From the NCBI GenBank assembly GCA_937960595.1, contig CALGPL010000021.1, positions 1 to 48,036 on the forward strand: a stretch of DNA of 48,036 nt, in the 5' to 3' direction. Both the position numbers and the translations under genes were made by a program. Below the pieces are notes generated by a model, which worked only from the letters and a program-made list of their open reading frames with translations, did no database searches and was not told where the DNA came from. Positions 32,183 to 40,004 of this stretch are shown one piece after another. Each line of letters begins with the position of its first letter. Position 1 is the first letter of the stretch. Origin of the DNA: an uncultured Anaerolineales bacterium (GTDB lineage: Bacteria; Chloroflexota; Anaerolineae; Anaerolineales; Villigracilaceae).

Positions 32183-33817
32183 CTACAGACTCTTCACCAG
32201 ATACAATTCCCCGCGCTCGAAGCCCCGCTCCAGGTAATAGAGACGCGTCCCCACCGCCGCGATGACCGCCATGCGGCGGTATCCTTTTCCCCGCGCCACT
32301 CGCTCGGCCTCCGCCAGCAGCCGCGTGCCGAGACCGGCATGCTGGGCCGCGCCGGGACGCTCGCGCCCCACCTCCAGCGACTGCCCGTAGACGTGCACCT
32401 CGCGGACGATGGCCGCCGCCTCCAGGTCAGAGAGGCCGGTGGCGGGCGAGTCCCCTCCGGGCAGCGAGAGGCGCAGGAAGGCGGCAATCTTATCCCCCGG
32501 CGTGACGAAGGAGAGGAAATGCTCCTCGGCGCCGTCGGCGGCATAGACCAGGTCGTCCAGGCGCAGGGAGGCCGGCTCGACCGCTTCGCCGCGCACTTCA
32601 CGGCAGCGGACGCACTCGCAGCGCCTCCCGCGCCGCGCCAGTTCGGCGTGGACATCCTGCCGCAGACTGGTGCGCTTGTTGCCCTCAATCACATGCGTGG
32701 AGGGAATGTCGCGGATGACGCGGTTGACGCGGCAGTAGCGCGGGATGGTCGGCTTCACGTCTGCAATCAGGCTGACCAGTTCCTCGGTCGAGTAGGGGCG
32801 GTATTCGCCGCGCTGCCAGATTGCGTAGAGCGGAGCGTTGGCGAGCAATTGCGTCGGGTAGATTTTGATTTCGTCCGGGCAGAGGCCGTCCCACAGGCGC
32901 GGGAAGTCGAGGCGGTCAGAGTCGGGGGTCGCGCCGAGCAGGTTGGGCATCCAGTGCAGGACGATTTTGAATCCGCCGGCCCGCAGGAGAGCGACGGCGC
33001 GATGCAGGTCGGCGACGGTATGGCCGCGCTGATTGAGCGCGAGAATGCGGTCATCGAGGCTCTGCGCGCCCATCTGGACTTTGGTCACGCCGAGCGTGCG
33101 CAGCCAGGCCAGTTCGTCGGGGGTGATTTCGTCCGGGCGGGTCTCGACCACCAGGCCGACGTTGCGGTGCGGGGCGGTTTCGTTGACCCCCTGTTCGCGG
33201 GCGAGCGCATCGAGGAGCGCCGGCAGGTCGCGCCGCCGGTCTTCGCCGAAGGCCTCATCGGACGATTCGTTTAGCGCTTGGAAGCAGCGCAGGACAAACC
33301 AGGCCTGGTAGTCGCGGCGGTAGGAGGAGAACGTGCCGCCCAGGATGAGGAGTTCGATCTTGTCGGTCGGGTGGCCGACCGAGGCCAGCGCCTCCAGCCG
33401 CGAGGCCACCTGCCGGTAGGGGTCGAAGTCGTTCTCCACCGCCCGCGCCGCGCCGGGTTCATCGGGCAGGTAACTTTTGGGCATGCGCACGTCATCCGGG
33501 CAGAAAATGCACTGGCCGGGGCAGGGATAGGGCTTGGTCAGCACGGTGACGGTGGTGACGCCCGAAAGCGTGCGCACCGGCTTGAGGCGGATGCGCGCCA
33601 GCAGGGCGTCATCGGCCTGCCACTCGCCGCTGGCGACCAGTTGGCGGTAGGCCGCCACCAGCGCGGACTTGTGGAGCGGCGCGGCGTTCCACAGGTGGGC
33701 GCGCAGGGCCGCCTCCACAGGCTTGCCGCGGCGGATGTCTTCCAGCGCCAGGCGCGCCTGGGCGAGTTTTTCGGGGGGCAGGGCGCGCAGTTCGCGCCAG
33801 TTGGTCTTTTTAGCCAC
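32183..33817 (-). CDS. elp3: Elp3-like tRNA uridine-34 carboxymethyltransferase (radical SAM + GNAT)
   Basis: A 544-residue enzyme convergent to the preceding gene. The radical SAM part holds the cluster-binding cysteines in YPCPGQCIFCPDDVRMPKSY, followed by LILGGTFSSYRRDYQ and GLVVETRPDEITPDEL. The C-terminal part is a GNAT acetyl-CoA domain with VHVYGQSLEVG, AQHAGLGTRLLAEAERVA and YYLERGFERGELYLVKSL. Elp3 makes 5-carboxymethyl-uridine at the tRNA wobble base from acetyl-CoA and SAM. Archaea and many Chloroflexota carry a stand-alone Elp3 without the other Elongator subunits. It stands alone on this strand. ATG 33817 gives a normal N-terminus (MAKKTNWRELRALPPEKLAQ). Confidence 0.93.
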   Translation of the reverse strand: MAKKTNWRELRALPPEKLAQARLALEDIRRGKPVEAALRAHLWNAAPLHKSALVAAYRQLVASGEWQADDALLARIRLKPVRTLSGVTTVTVLTKPYPCPGQCIFCPDDVRMPKSYLPDEPGAARAVENDFDPYRQVASRLEALASVGHPTDKIELLILGGTFSSYRRDYQAWFVLRCFQALNESSDEAFGEDRRRDLPALLDALAREQGVNETAPHRNVGLVVETRPDEITPDELAWLRTLGVTKVQMGAQSLDDRILALNQRGHTVADLHRAVALLRAGGFKIVLHWMPNLLGATPDSDRLDFPRLWDGLCPDEIKIYPTQLLANAPLYAIWQRGEYRPYSTEELVSLIADVKPTIPRYCRVNRVIRDIPSTHVIEGNKRTSLRQDVHAELARRGRRCECVRCREVRGEAVEPASLRLDDLVYAADGAEEHFLSFVTPGDKIAAFLRLSLPGGDSPATGLSDLEAAAIVREVHVYGQSLEVGRERPGAAQHAGLGTRLLAEAERVARGKGYRRMAVIAAVGTRLYYLERGFERGELYLVKSL

Positions 33818-33889
33818 AGATGAACACAGATGAACGCAGATTTGTTGTGTTTTTCAGCCTCAGATGACATCGCACAGCAAAGCCGCAAG

Positions 33890-33916
33890 GTAGGTCGGAC
33901 CGGCAGTCCGACCTAC
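33890..33916. repeat. Palindromic element GTAGG...CCTAC, copy 1
   Basis: An 11-bp perfect stem (GTAGGTCGGAC 33890-33900 with 33906-33916) and a 5-base loop in the spacer between elp3 and the methyltransferase. It shares its GTAGG/CCTAC ends with the elements at 39699-39726 and 41720-41837. Confidence 0.7.
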
Positions 33917-33974
33917 GCCCAAAATCTTCGCCGTTAGCATAGTTTTTGCAAAGCAATACCATAGATTTCGCAGA

Positions 33975-33980
33975 TATAAT
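33975..33980 (+). promoter_or_regulatory. -10 box placing the methyltransferase mRNA start at its ATG
   Basis: TATAAT at 33975-33980 lies seven bases before ATG 33988, as expected for a leaderless transcript. No ribosome site precedes the ATG and no well-spaced -35 is seen. Confidence 0.6.
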
Positions 33981-33987
33981 CGAAAGT

Positions 33988-34737
33988 ATGGATAAGGCGA
34001 CCGCAGCGCGGCTCATCGAACTCAACCGGAGATTCTACCAGACCTTCGGGCGGGAATTCGCGGCGACGCGGATGCGCCTCCAGCCGGGCGTTCGGCGGCT
34101 GCTGGAGCGGATTGCCGCGCACGAATCTATCCTCGACCTGGGCTGCGGCAACGGCGAACTGGCGCGGGCGCTGGCCCGAGGCGGCTACCGCGGCCGCTAC
34201 CTCGGCCTCGACTTCAGCCGCCCGCTGCTGGAGGAAGTGAGCAATCTGCCAGAGAATTTCGCTTTTGTAGAGGCAGATTTGAGCGAGAATTGGAAAAAAG
34301 TAAAAAGTGAGAGGGGAGAAGAGTTCCTTCTTCCTTCTTACTTCTCACTCATAACCGCTTTCGCCGTCCTCCACCACATTCCCTCGCGTGAACTGCGCCT
34401 CGATCTGCTGACCAAAATCCACGCCCTGCTCGTCCCCGGCGGGGTTTTTATCCACTCCGAGTGGCAGTTCCTGAACAGCGAGAAATGGCGCGGGCGAATC
34501 CAACCCTGGAGCGAGGCCGGCCTGACGGAGGCCGAGGTGGACCCCGGCGACTACCTGCTCGATTGGCGCGGCGGCGGGCGCGGATTGCGCTACGTCCACG
34601 CCTTCGACGAGGCGGAGTTAAACGCCCTGGCCGCGGCGACCGGCTTCCAGGTCCGCGAGACGTTCTACTCGGACGGGGAAAACGGCAAACTGGGCTTGTA
34701 TCAGGTTTGGAAAAAACTCATCCATAAGGTCGGCTAG
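33988..34737 (+). CDS. Class I SAM-dependent methyltransferase with an in-frame repeat-like insertion
   Basis: A 249-residue enzyme. Motif I is ILDLGCGNGELARAL, with YLGLDFSRPLL as the acidic end of strand two, LITAFAVLHHIPS as motif IV and VPGGVFIHSEW after it. The substrate is unknown. Between NFAFVEADLSENW and SLITAFAVLHH the frame passes through about 18 codons (about 34291-34350) made of an AT-rich, purine-then-pyrimidine imperfect palindrome that reads KKVKSERGEEFLLPSYF. Codon use there is unlike the rest of the gene. ATG 33988 is chosen because a perfect -10 lies seven bases upstream; the in-frame ATG 33946 would lie upstream of that promoter. The gene ends 60 bases before the fluoride riboswitch promoter. 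Confidence 0.88.
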   Translation: MDKATAARLIELNRRFYQTFGREFAATRMRLQPGVRRLLERIAAHESILDLGCGNGELARALARGGYRGRYLGLDFSRPLLEEVSNLPENFAFVEADLSENWKKVKSERGEEFLLPSYFSLITAFAVLHHIPSRELRLDLLTKIHALLVPGGVFIHSEWQFLNSEKWRGRIQPWSEAGLTEAEVDPGDYLLDWRGGGRGLRYVHAFDEAELNALAAATGFQVRETFYSDGENGKLGLYQVWKKLIHKVG

Positions 34738-34796
34738 ACGCCCCTGCCTGCGCGTTGCAGAGGCAATGCAACCGGGAAAAAAGGCGCTCCTTGTGG

Positions 34797-34802
34797 TAAA
34801 AT
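34797..34802 (+). promoter_or_regulatory. Extended -10 promoter of the fluoride operon
   Basis: TGGTAAAAT, an extended -10 with hexamer at 34797-34802, predicts RNA starting at about 34808, exactly where the riboswitch aptamer begins. No good -35 is seen, which fits an extended -10 promoter. Confidence 0.65.
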
Positions 34803-34806
34803 CGCA

Positions 34807-34884
34807 GCCGGCGATGAGGCTCGCCGCAACCGTCCGCAAGACTGATAGCCTCTACTGAAACCATCCGCTCAGTAGAGGCTTTTT
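34807..34884 (+). promoter_or_regulatory. Fluoride (crcB) riboswitch with intrinsic terminator
   Basis: The aptamer reads GGCGATGAGGCTCGCC, then CAACC, a small stem-loop (GTCCGCAAGAC) and TGATAGCCTCTACTG. This matches the fluoride riboswitch consensus and is close to the well-studied Thermotoga petrophila sequence as I recall it. The 3' strand AGCCTCTACTGA (34847-34858) pairs perfectly with TCAGTAGAGGCT (34869-34880), followed by TTTTG, forming a terminator that overlaps the aptamer. Fluoride binding should prevent termination and switch on the four downstream genes, including crcB. Confidence 0.95.
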
Positions 34885-34915
34885 GTTTGCATCTGAAATT
34901 CGCAGGCAGGTGTTC

Positions 34916-36445
34916 ATGCCCTTTCACAGTATTTTGTTCGAGAAAGAAACCGTTCTCCAAGAGACGAACCAACCGCCCGCTTGCCTGGGCGACCTGAACC
35001 TCGACCAGGTGATTGACGCCGTCACGGCCAAAAAAGAAGAATACGACCTGAAGCCGTTCTTCTACGCGCCGCTGGCAGACGCCGAGATCATCCGTTACCG
35101 TCAGGAAATCGGCCGCGACCTGCAGAACCCGGCCTGGATGGCGCAGGTCAAGGCCTTTGCCGAACAGATGGCCTCGGCGCGCCGCTCTCTGAAGTTGAGC
35201 GAAAAACTGGACTACGAGTATCACAAAAAAGGCTGGTACCTGGAAGCCGCCCTGACCTATTGCCGCGCCGTCGGCAGCCTAGCCGAGGCCTTGCAGGCGA
35301 CCTCCCTGCAGTCGCGCGGCTTTCAGGGACTGCGCGAGTACGTCCTGGGCTACGTCCATTCGCCTGTTTTTCGCGCCCTGGACGAGGAAGCGCGGCGGGT
35401 GCGCGCCGGCCTGGCAGACGTGAAGTACAACATCCTCATCCAAAGCGGGCGGTTCAGCGTCCGCAAATACGAAGACGAAGCCGACTACAGCCTCGAGGTC
35501 GAGAAGACGTTCGCCAAGTTCAAGCAGGGAGCGGCCAAGGATTACCGCGTCTCGTTGTACACCGGCAAAGGGATGAATCATATCGAGGCGCAAATCCTGA
35601 ACTTCGTCGTCCGCCTCTACCCCGAACCGTTCGCCGCCCTGGACGCCTTTTGCGAACATCACCCGGCCTTTCTGGACGAGCCCCTCGCCGCCTTCGACCG
35701 CGAAGTGCAATTCTACGTCTCTTATTTCGATTCCATCGCCGCCCTGCAGGAAGAAAAAGGGCTGCCGTTCTGCTTCCCCGCAATCAGCGCCGGCCGAGAA
35801 GTGGAGGCGCGCCAGGCCTTCGACCTGGCGCTGGCGGGCAGTCTGCGCTTCGAGGCCACGCCGCTGATCCTCAACGATTTCGAATTGAGCGGCGCCGAGC
35901 GCATCATCGTGGTCACCGGTCCCAATCAGGGCGGCAAAACGACCTTTGCGCGCATGTTCGCCCAGTTGCATTATCTGGCCGCCCTCGGGCTGCCCGTGCC
36001 GGGACGCTCGGCGCGCCTGGCGCTCTTTGACCGCATTTTGACCCACTTCGAGCGTCAGGAAGACATCCGCAGCCTGCGCGGCAAGTTGCAAGACGACTTG
36101 GTGCGCATCCACGACCTGCTCGCTCAGGCCACGCCGCGCAGCATCGTCATCCTGAACGAGATTTTCTCCTCCACTACCCTCAAAGACGCGCTCTTCCTCA
36201 GCCAGGCCATTATGACCCGCCTGCTCGAACTGGACGCCCTGGGCGTGTGGGTCACCTTCCTGGACGAACTGGCGTCTTTCAGCGAGAAGACCGTCAGCAT
36301 GGTCAGCGCCGTCTCGCCCGAAAACCCGGCCGAGCGCACCTTCCGCATCGTCCGCCGTCCGGCCGACGGGCTGGCGTATGCCCTTTCGCTGGCCGAAAAA
36401 CACCGCCTGACGCGTGGCGACATTCTGGAGCGTATCCGGCCATGA
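34916..36445 (+). CDS. MutS-family ATPase lacking mismatch-recognition domain, first of a pair
   Basis: A 509-residue protein with a helical, coiled-coil-rich lever region (about 1-310) and a MutS-type ABC ATPase. Walker A is VTGPNQGGKTTFAR near 333-346, the ABC-type/Q-loop region is FERQEDIRSLRGKLQDDL, Walker B is SIVILNEIFSSTTLKDA, and the H-loop region is GVWVTFLDELASFS. The usual DEI of MutS Walker B is NEI here, and the phenylalanine-glutamate mismatch-binding domain I is absent, so this is not canonical repair MutS. ATG 34916 is chosen because the frame upstream runs into the riboswitch terminator. The stop overlaps the next start (ATGA). It is the first gene under fluoride control. Role in fluoride tolerance is inferred from context only. 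Confidence 0.88.
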   Translation: MPFHSILFEKETVLQETNQPPACLGDLNLDQVIDAVTAKKEEYDLKPFFYAPLADAEIIRYRQEIGRDLQNPAWMAQVKAFAEQMASARRSLKLSEKLDYEYHKKGWYLEAALTYCRAVGSLAEALQATSLQSRGFQGLREYVLGYVHSPVFRALDEEARRVRAGLADVKYNILIQSGRFSVRKYEDEADYSLEVEKTFAKFKQGAAKDYRVSLYTGKGMNHIEAQILNFVVRLYPEPFAALDAFCEHHPAFLDEPLAAFDREVQFYVSYFDSIAALQEEKGLPFCFPAISAGREVEARQAFDLALAGSLRFEATPLILNDFELSGAERIIVVTGPNQGGKTTFARMFAQLHYLAALGLPVPGRSARLALFDRILTHFERQEDIRSLRGKLQDDLVRIHDLLAQATPRSIVILNEIFSSTTLKDALFLSQAIMTRLLELDALGVWVTFLDELASFSEKTVSMVSAVSPENPAERTFRIVRRPADGLAYALSLAEKHRLTRGDILERIRP

Positions 36446-37944
36446 ACGTCTTTCTGATGTACCCCGACCGCGACTACGACCCGCGCGCCCCGCTGCCCGT
36501 CAACGAAGCCGACCTGACGCAAGACCTGGCGCTGGGCACGCTCTTCCAGGCGATGGCGCAGGGCGATAAATTCCTGTTCGAGACGGCGCGCCAGGCCATC
36601 CTGACCGGCGTCGAAGACCTGGAGGCGCTCCGCTACCGCCAGGAGGTGCTCAAAGATTGCCTGAAAAACCCGGCGGTCGTGCGCGCCCTGTATCAGATTC
36701 CGATCGACTCGATTCAGAACAAGCAGCGTCACTGGCTGGGCATTTTCTCTCGCTACCCGGCCGGCATTTTGAGCAGCGCGGTCGAGATGCTGGAGATGTT
36801 CGTCGGCCTGCTGCGCCGGTTGAGGCAAATCGCCGCAGAACACGCTGACGATTTCGAGTCGGCGGGTTTTCGCCGTTTCTTTGCCATGATCGAGCAGGAA
36901 TTGGACGAGGCCTACTTTGCCGAAATCGAGGCGCACCTGCGTCAACTGCGCTTCCGCGACGGCGTGCTGGTCAGCGCCGAACTGGGAGCGGGCAACGAGG
37001 GGACGAACTACGTGCTGCGCAAGCCCAATCCGCCCGAAGGGCCGCTGGTCAAACGCTTGCTGAAGCGCAAGTCGCCGGTGTATTCCTACACCCTGCACCC
37101 CCGCGATGACCACGGGGCGCGGGCGCTGGGCGAACTGCGCGACCGCGGCCTCAACCTGGTCGCCAACGCCGCCGCCCAATCCGCCGACCACATTGACGGC
37201 TTTCTCACCACCCTGCGGCAGGAACTGGCCTTCTACATCGGCGGCTTGAACCTTTACGAGCAATTGACCGGCCTCGGCCAGCCGGTTGCCTTCCCGGAAG
37301 CGCGTCCGAGCGAGGAACGCCGTCACGATTTCCACGGCCTCTATGATGTCTGCCTGGCGCTGACGATGAAGAAGCGCGTCGTCAGCAACGAGGGCAACGC
37401 CGACGGCAAAGACCTGGTCATGATCACCGGCGCCAATCAGGGCGGCAAGTCCACCTTTTTGCGCAGCATCGGCCTGGCGCAGGTGATGATGCAGGCCGGT
37501 CTCTTCGTCCCGGCGGAGAGGTTCACGGCCAATCTGTGCAGCGGGGTCTTCACCCATTACCGCCGCGAAGAGGACGCCTCGATGAAAAGCGGCAAACTGG
37601 ACGAAGAGTTGAAGCGCATGAGCGAGATTGTTGACCATTTGCGTCCCCATGCGCTGGTGCTGTTCAACGAGTCGTTTGCCGCCACCAACGAACGCGAAGG
37701 CTCGGAGATTGCCCGTCAGGTGGTGGATGCCCTGCTGGAGCGGCGCATTAAGGTCTTCTTCGTCACCCACCAGTACGAACTGGCGCACGGCTACTACGCC
37801 CGCGCCTTACCCAACGCCCTCTTCCTGCGCGCCGAACGCCAGGCCGACGGCAGCCGCACCTACAAAGTGCGCCCCGGCGAACCCCTGCCCACCAGTCACG
37901 GCGAGGACGTCTATCGCAAGGTATTTGGCAGGCAGGAGGCGTGA
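36442..37944 (+). CDS. MutS-family ATPase, second of a pair
   Basis: A 500-residue paralogue of the preceding protein, with a helical lever region and a MutS-type ATPase domain. Walker A is ITGANQGGKSTFLRSIGLAQ near residue 330, followed by FTHYRREEDASMKSGKLDEEL, Walker B ALVLFNESFAATNEREGSE, and IKVFFVTHQYELAHGY. It also lacks mismatch-recognition domain I and has N-E in place of the D-E of Walker B. The first and second ATPases could form a heterodimer like MutS-alpha or Msh4-Msh5, since MutS family ATPases act as dimers. ATG 36442 overlaps the first gene's stop. An AGGAGG near its 3' end serves crcB. The DNA or other substrate is unknown. Confidence 0.88.
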   Translation: MNVFLMYPDRDYDPRAPLPVNEADLTQDLALGTLFQAMAQGDKFLFETARQAILTGVEDLEALRYRQEVLKDCLKNPAVVRALYQIPIDSIQNKQRHWLGIFSRYPAGILSSAVEMLEMFVGLLRRLRQIAAEHADDFESAGFRRFFAMIEQELDEAYFAEIEAHLRQLRFRDGVLVSAELGAGNEGTNYVLRKPNPPEGPLVKRLLKRKSPVYSYTLHPRDDHGARALGELRDRGLNLVANAAAQSADHIDGFLTTLRQELAFYIGGLNLYEQLTGLGQPVAFPEARPSEERRHDFHGLYDVCLALTMKKRVVSNEGNADGKDLVMITGANQGGKSTFLRSIGLAQVMMQAGLFVPAERFTANLCSGVFTHYRREEDASMKSGKLDEELKRMSEIVDHLRPHALVLFNESFAATNEREGSEIARQVVDALLERRIKVFFVTHQYELAHGYYARALPNALFLRAERQADGSRTYKVRPGEPLPTSHGEDVYRKVFGRQEA

Positions 37945-37947
37945 GAG

Positions 37948-38382
37948 ATGCGAGCATTCTTTTTTCTACTCCGGCGGCGCATCCGCCGCCTTTTGGAAAG
38001 CGAGGCCATGGTTCGTTTCTTACTGATTTCACTCGGCGCCATTCTGGGCGCCAACGCCCGTTACTGGCTGGGCGGCTGGGCGGCCGAAAAATTCGGCGCA
38101 TCCTTTCCCTATGGGACGCTCATCATCAATCTGAGCGGCAGTTTCATCCTGGGTTTCTTCCTGACCCTCATCGGCGAACGATTCATCGTGGACCCTGCCT
38201 GGCGCTGGCTGATAGCCATCGGATTTTTAGGCTCCTACACCACATTTTCGACGTATACTTACGAAAGCCTGACCCTTCTGCTCAGCGGACAGGCCCGCCT
38301 GGGATGGCTCAACTTGCTTGGAAGCGCCTTCTTCGGCGCGCTGGCTTCGCTGGGCGGAATCCTGCTCGGACGCGCCCTGTAA
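37948..38382 (+). CDS. crcB: Fluoride channel CrcB/Fluc
   Basis: A small four-helix membrane protein that exports fluoride as a dual-topology dimer. FLLISLGAILGANARYWLGG, FPYGTLIINLSGSFILGFFL and GFLGSYTTFSTYTYES carry the family's conserved Asn and the phenylalanine/TTFS pore region. ATG 37948 has a strong AGGAGG at 8 bases and gives 144 residues with a 20-residue basic extension. The internal ATG 38008 starts where most CrcB proteins do and is an alternative. A small GC-rich hairpin followed by TTTT lies between the two possible starts. Position in a fluoride riboswitch operon confirms the function. Confidence 0.96.
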   Translation: MRAFFFLLRRRIRRLLESEAMVRFLLISLGAILGANARYWLGGWAAEKFGASFPYGTLIINLSGSFILGFFLTLIGERFIVDPAWRWLIAIGFLGSYTTFSTYTYESLTLLLSGQARLGWLNLLGSAFFGALASLGGILLGRAL

Positions 38383-38415
38383 AACAGGCTTCCTGCTCCT
38401 GAAAAGAGAGACGCT

Positions 38416-39666
38416 ATGACCCCCAAACTTTTGAACGAAGCCCAACTGCTCTCGATTTATGTTGGCGAAAGCGACCGCTGGCGCGGCAAGCCGCTCTACG
38501 CCGCAATTTTGGAGACGCTCAAGAAAGAAGGCATCGCCGGCGCGACGGTGATGCGCGGCGTCGCCGGCTTTGGGGCGCACTCGCGCATCCACACCGCCGC
38601 CATCCTGCGCCTTTCCGAAGACCTGCCGCTCGTGATTCAGGTGGTTGACTCGCCGGAACACGTCCGCCGCGCCCTGGATGCCGTCGCTCCGATGGTGCGC
38701 GAAGGCCTGATTACCCTGCAGGACGTGGAAGTCATCCGTTACACGCAGCGTTATCTCAACCCCCTGCCGGCCGACCGCCTGGTGCGCGAAGTGATGACCC
38801 GCGACGTGGTCTCGCTTGCCCCCGAAGCGCCGGTGGCCGAGGCCTGGCAGAAAATGCTCGAGACGCTTATCAAAGCCATGCCGGTGGTCGGCAAAGACGG
38901 TCAGGTGCTGGGCATGTTGACCGATGAAGACCTGCTCGAACGCGCCGGCTTGCAGCAACGCCTGTCGGTAGCCGAACGGCTGGATGACCATCTGCTGGCA
39001 GAGGAAATTTCGCGCTTGCAGCAATCGCCGCTGACGGTCGCCGATGTCATGTCCAGGCCGGCCATCACCGTCCGCGCCGACGAATCGCTGGGCGTGGCGG
39101 CGGCGCGCATGGCTAAAGCCGGCCTCAAACGTCTGCCGGTGGTGGACGAAAACGGCAAACTAACCGGCGTGCTTTCGCGCGTCGACATCCTCCGTCTGGT
39201 CGCCGAAAAGGAAGTCGCCCGCGTGACCCCGCCGCCGGGCGCGGCCCGCGTCGTGCGGGAGGTCATGTCGCCGACCATTCCGGTCGTCCATCAGGAGGAC
39301 GGGCTGACCGAAATCGTGGAAAAACTGCTCGAAAGCGGCCTGCACCGTGTCATCGTGCTGGATGAACAGGACAAGCCGGTGGGTCTGATTAGCGACTCGG
39401 ACGTGGTGGCGCGCATTCAGCCGGCCCAGCGCCGCAGCGTCTTGAGCGCCTTGTTTGGCCAGGCAGACGTCCCGGCCAGCAAGGTCACCGCCGCCGACCT
39501 GATGTCGCCCGGAGTTCTGACCGCCCTGCCGGATACGCCCCTGATCGAAGCGGCGCGCTGGATGATGAGTCCAAAACGCAAATGGCTGGTGGTAGTGGAC
39601 GAAAATGGCCATCCGCTCGGCCTGGTGGATCGCCACATCCTGCTGCGGGCGCTGACAGGGGGATAG
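38416..39666 (+). CDS. DUF190 domain fused to four CBS domains
   Basis: A 416-residue soluble protein. Residues 1-105 form a DUF190 domain (LLSIYVGESDRWRGKPLYAA, GVAGFGAHSRIHTA), a PII-like fold often encoded next to crcB. Four CBS motifs follow: VREVMTRDVVSLAP (about 125-180), VADVMSRPAITVRAD (about 210-265), VREVMSPTIPVVHQ (about 280-335) and AADLMSPGVLTALP (about 355-415). CBS pairs bind adenosine nucleotides or similar ligands. It probably senses energy or a nucleotide and regulates the CrcB channel or the MutS-like ATPases. It lies 33 bases after crcB and ends the fluoride operon. DUF190 with four CBS domains is a rich fusion for this context. Confidence 0.92.
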   Translation: MTPKLLNEAQLLSIYVGESDRWRGKPLYAAILETLKKEGIAGATVMRGVAGFGAHSRIHTAAILRLSEDLPLVIQVVDSPEHVRRALDAVAPMVREGLITLQDVEVIRYTQRYLNPLPADRLVREVMTRDVVSLAPEAPVAEAWQKMLETLIKAMPVVGKDGQVLGMLTDEDLLERAGLQQRLSVAERLDDHLLAEEISRLQQSPLTVADVMSRPAITVRADESLGVAAARMAKAGLKRLPVVDENGKLTGVLSRVDILRLVAEKEVARVTPPPGAARVVREVMSPTIPVVHQEDGLTEIVEKLLESGLHRVIVLDEQDKPVGLISDSDVVARIQPAQRRSVLSALFGQADVPASKVTAADLMSPGVLTALPDTPLIEAARWMMSPKRKWLVVVDENGHPLGLVDRHILLRALTGG

Positions 39667-39698
39667 GGGGGGCACAAATCTTGTCCCAAGGACGCCCT

Positions 39699-39726
39699 GT
39701 AGACAACTCTTGAAGAGTTGTCCTAC
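39699..39726. repeat. Palindromic element GTAG...CCTAC, copy 2
   Basis: GACAACTCT (39702-39710) pairs with AGAGTTGTC (39714-39722). The outer bases give GTAG at the left and CCTAC at the right. It lies 35 bases after the fluoride operon stop and could also act as its terminator, although no T-run follows. Confidence 0.65.
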
Positions 39727-39757
39727 AACTTTTCGGCAGACGGGGGATAAATTCTCC

Positions 39758-39787
39758 TTGACAGGTCAACGAGAACGGGAGTATATT
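39758..39787 (+). promoter_or_regulatory. Promoter of the ABC transporter unit
   Basis: TTGACA (39758-39763) and TATATT (39782-39787) are 18 bases apart. The start would be near 39794, giving a leader of about 210 bases before the permease ATG at 40005. Confidence 0.75.
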
Positions 39788-39852
39788 CGCCCCGTTCGTC
39801 ATCATGGAATCGCACAGTTCAACCGACCCTCTTCGTACCTTTCTACCCATCC

Positions 39853-39936
39853 CGGTTCGACGCGCCCGGGCAGGGAGTTGACCCTGCCTGCCAGAAGGCT
39901 GTCTTCGGCCCCGCGCTCGAACCGGCGCGGGGCTTT
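39853..39936 (+). promoter_or_regulatory. Structured leader with two mutually exclusive pairings
   Basis: One hairpin pairs 39870-39876 with 39883-39889 (GGCAGGG/CCCTGCC). A second, terminator-like hairpin pairs 39908-39916 with 39925-39933 (GCCCCGCGC/GCGCGGGGC) with an 8-base loop and then TTT. That loop plus one stem base (39917-39925, TCGAACCGG) is exactly complementary to upstream 39853-39861 (CCGGTTCGA), extendable by CGCG after a one-base bulge. The layout suggests an antiterminator/terminator switch or pseudoknot. It matches no riboswitch class I can name. Confidence 0.55.
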
Positions 39937-40004
39937 CGCGTGACGTAACGCAAAATTGATTTTACGCCGCCCGATAAAATCAACTTCGTCTGCCAGGAGA
40001 CAGC

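Noticed and set aside
34916-37944. The two MutS-like genes as ordinary mismatch repair MutS
   Set aside because: Both lack the mismatch-binding domain and connector, are about 500 residues long and sit in a fluoride operon.
39850-39940. Guanidine, TPP or cobalamin riboswitch before the ABC transporter
   Set aside because: None of the conserved core sequences of these classes could be found; only competing pairings are seen.
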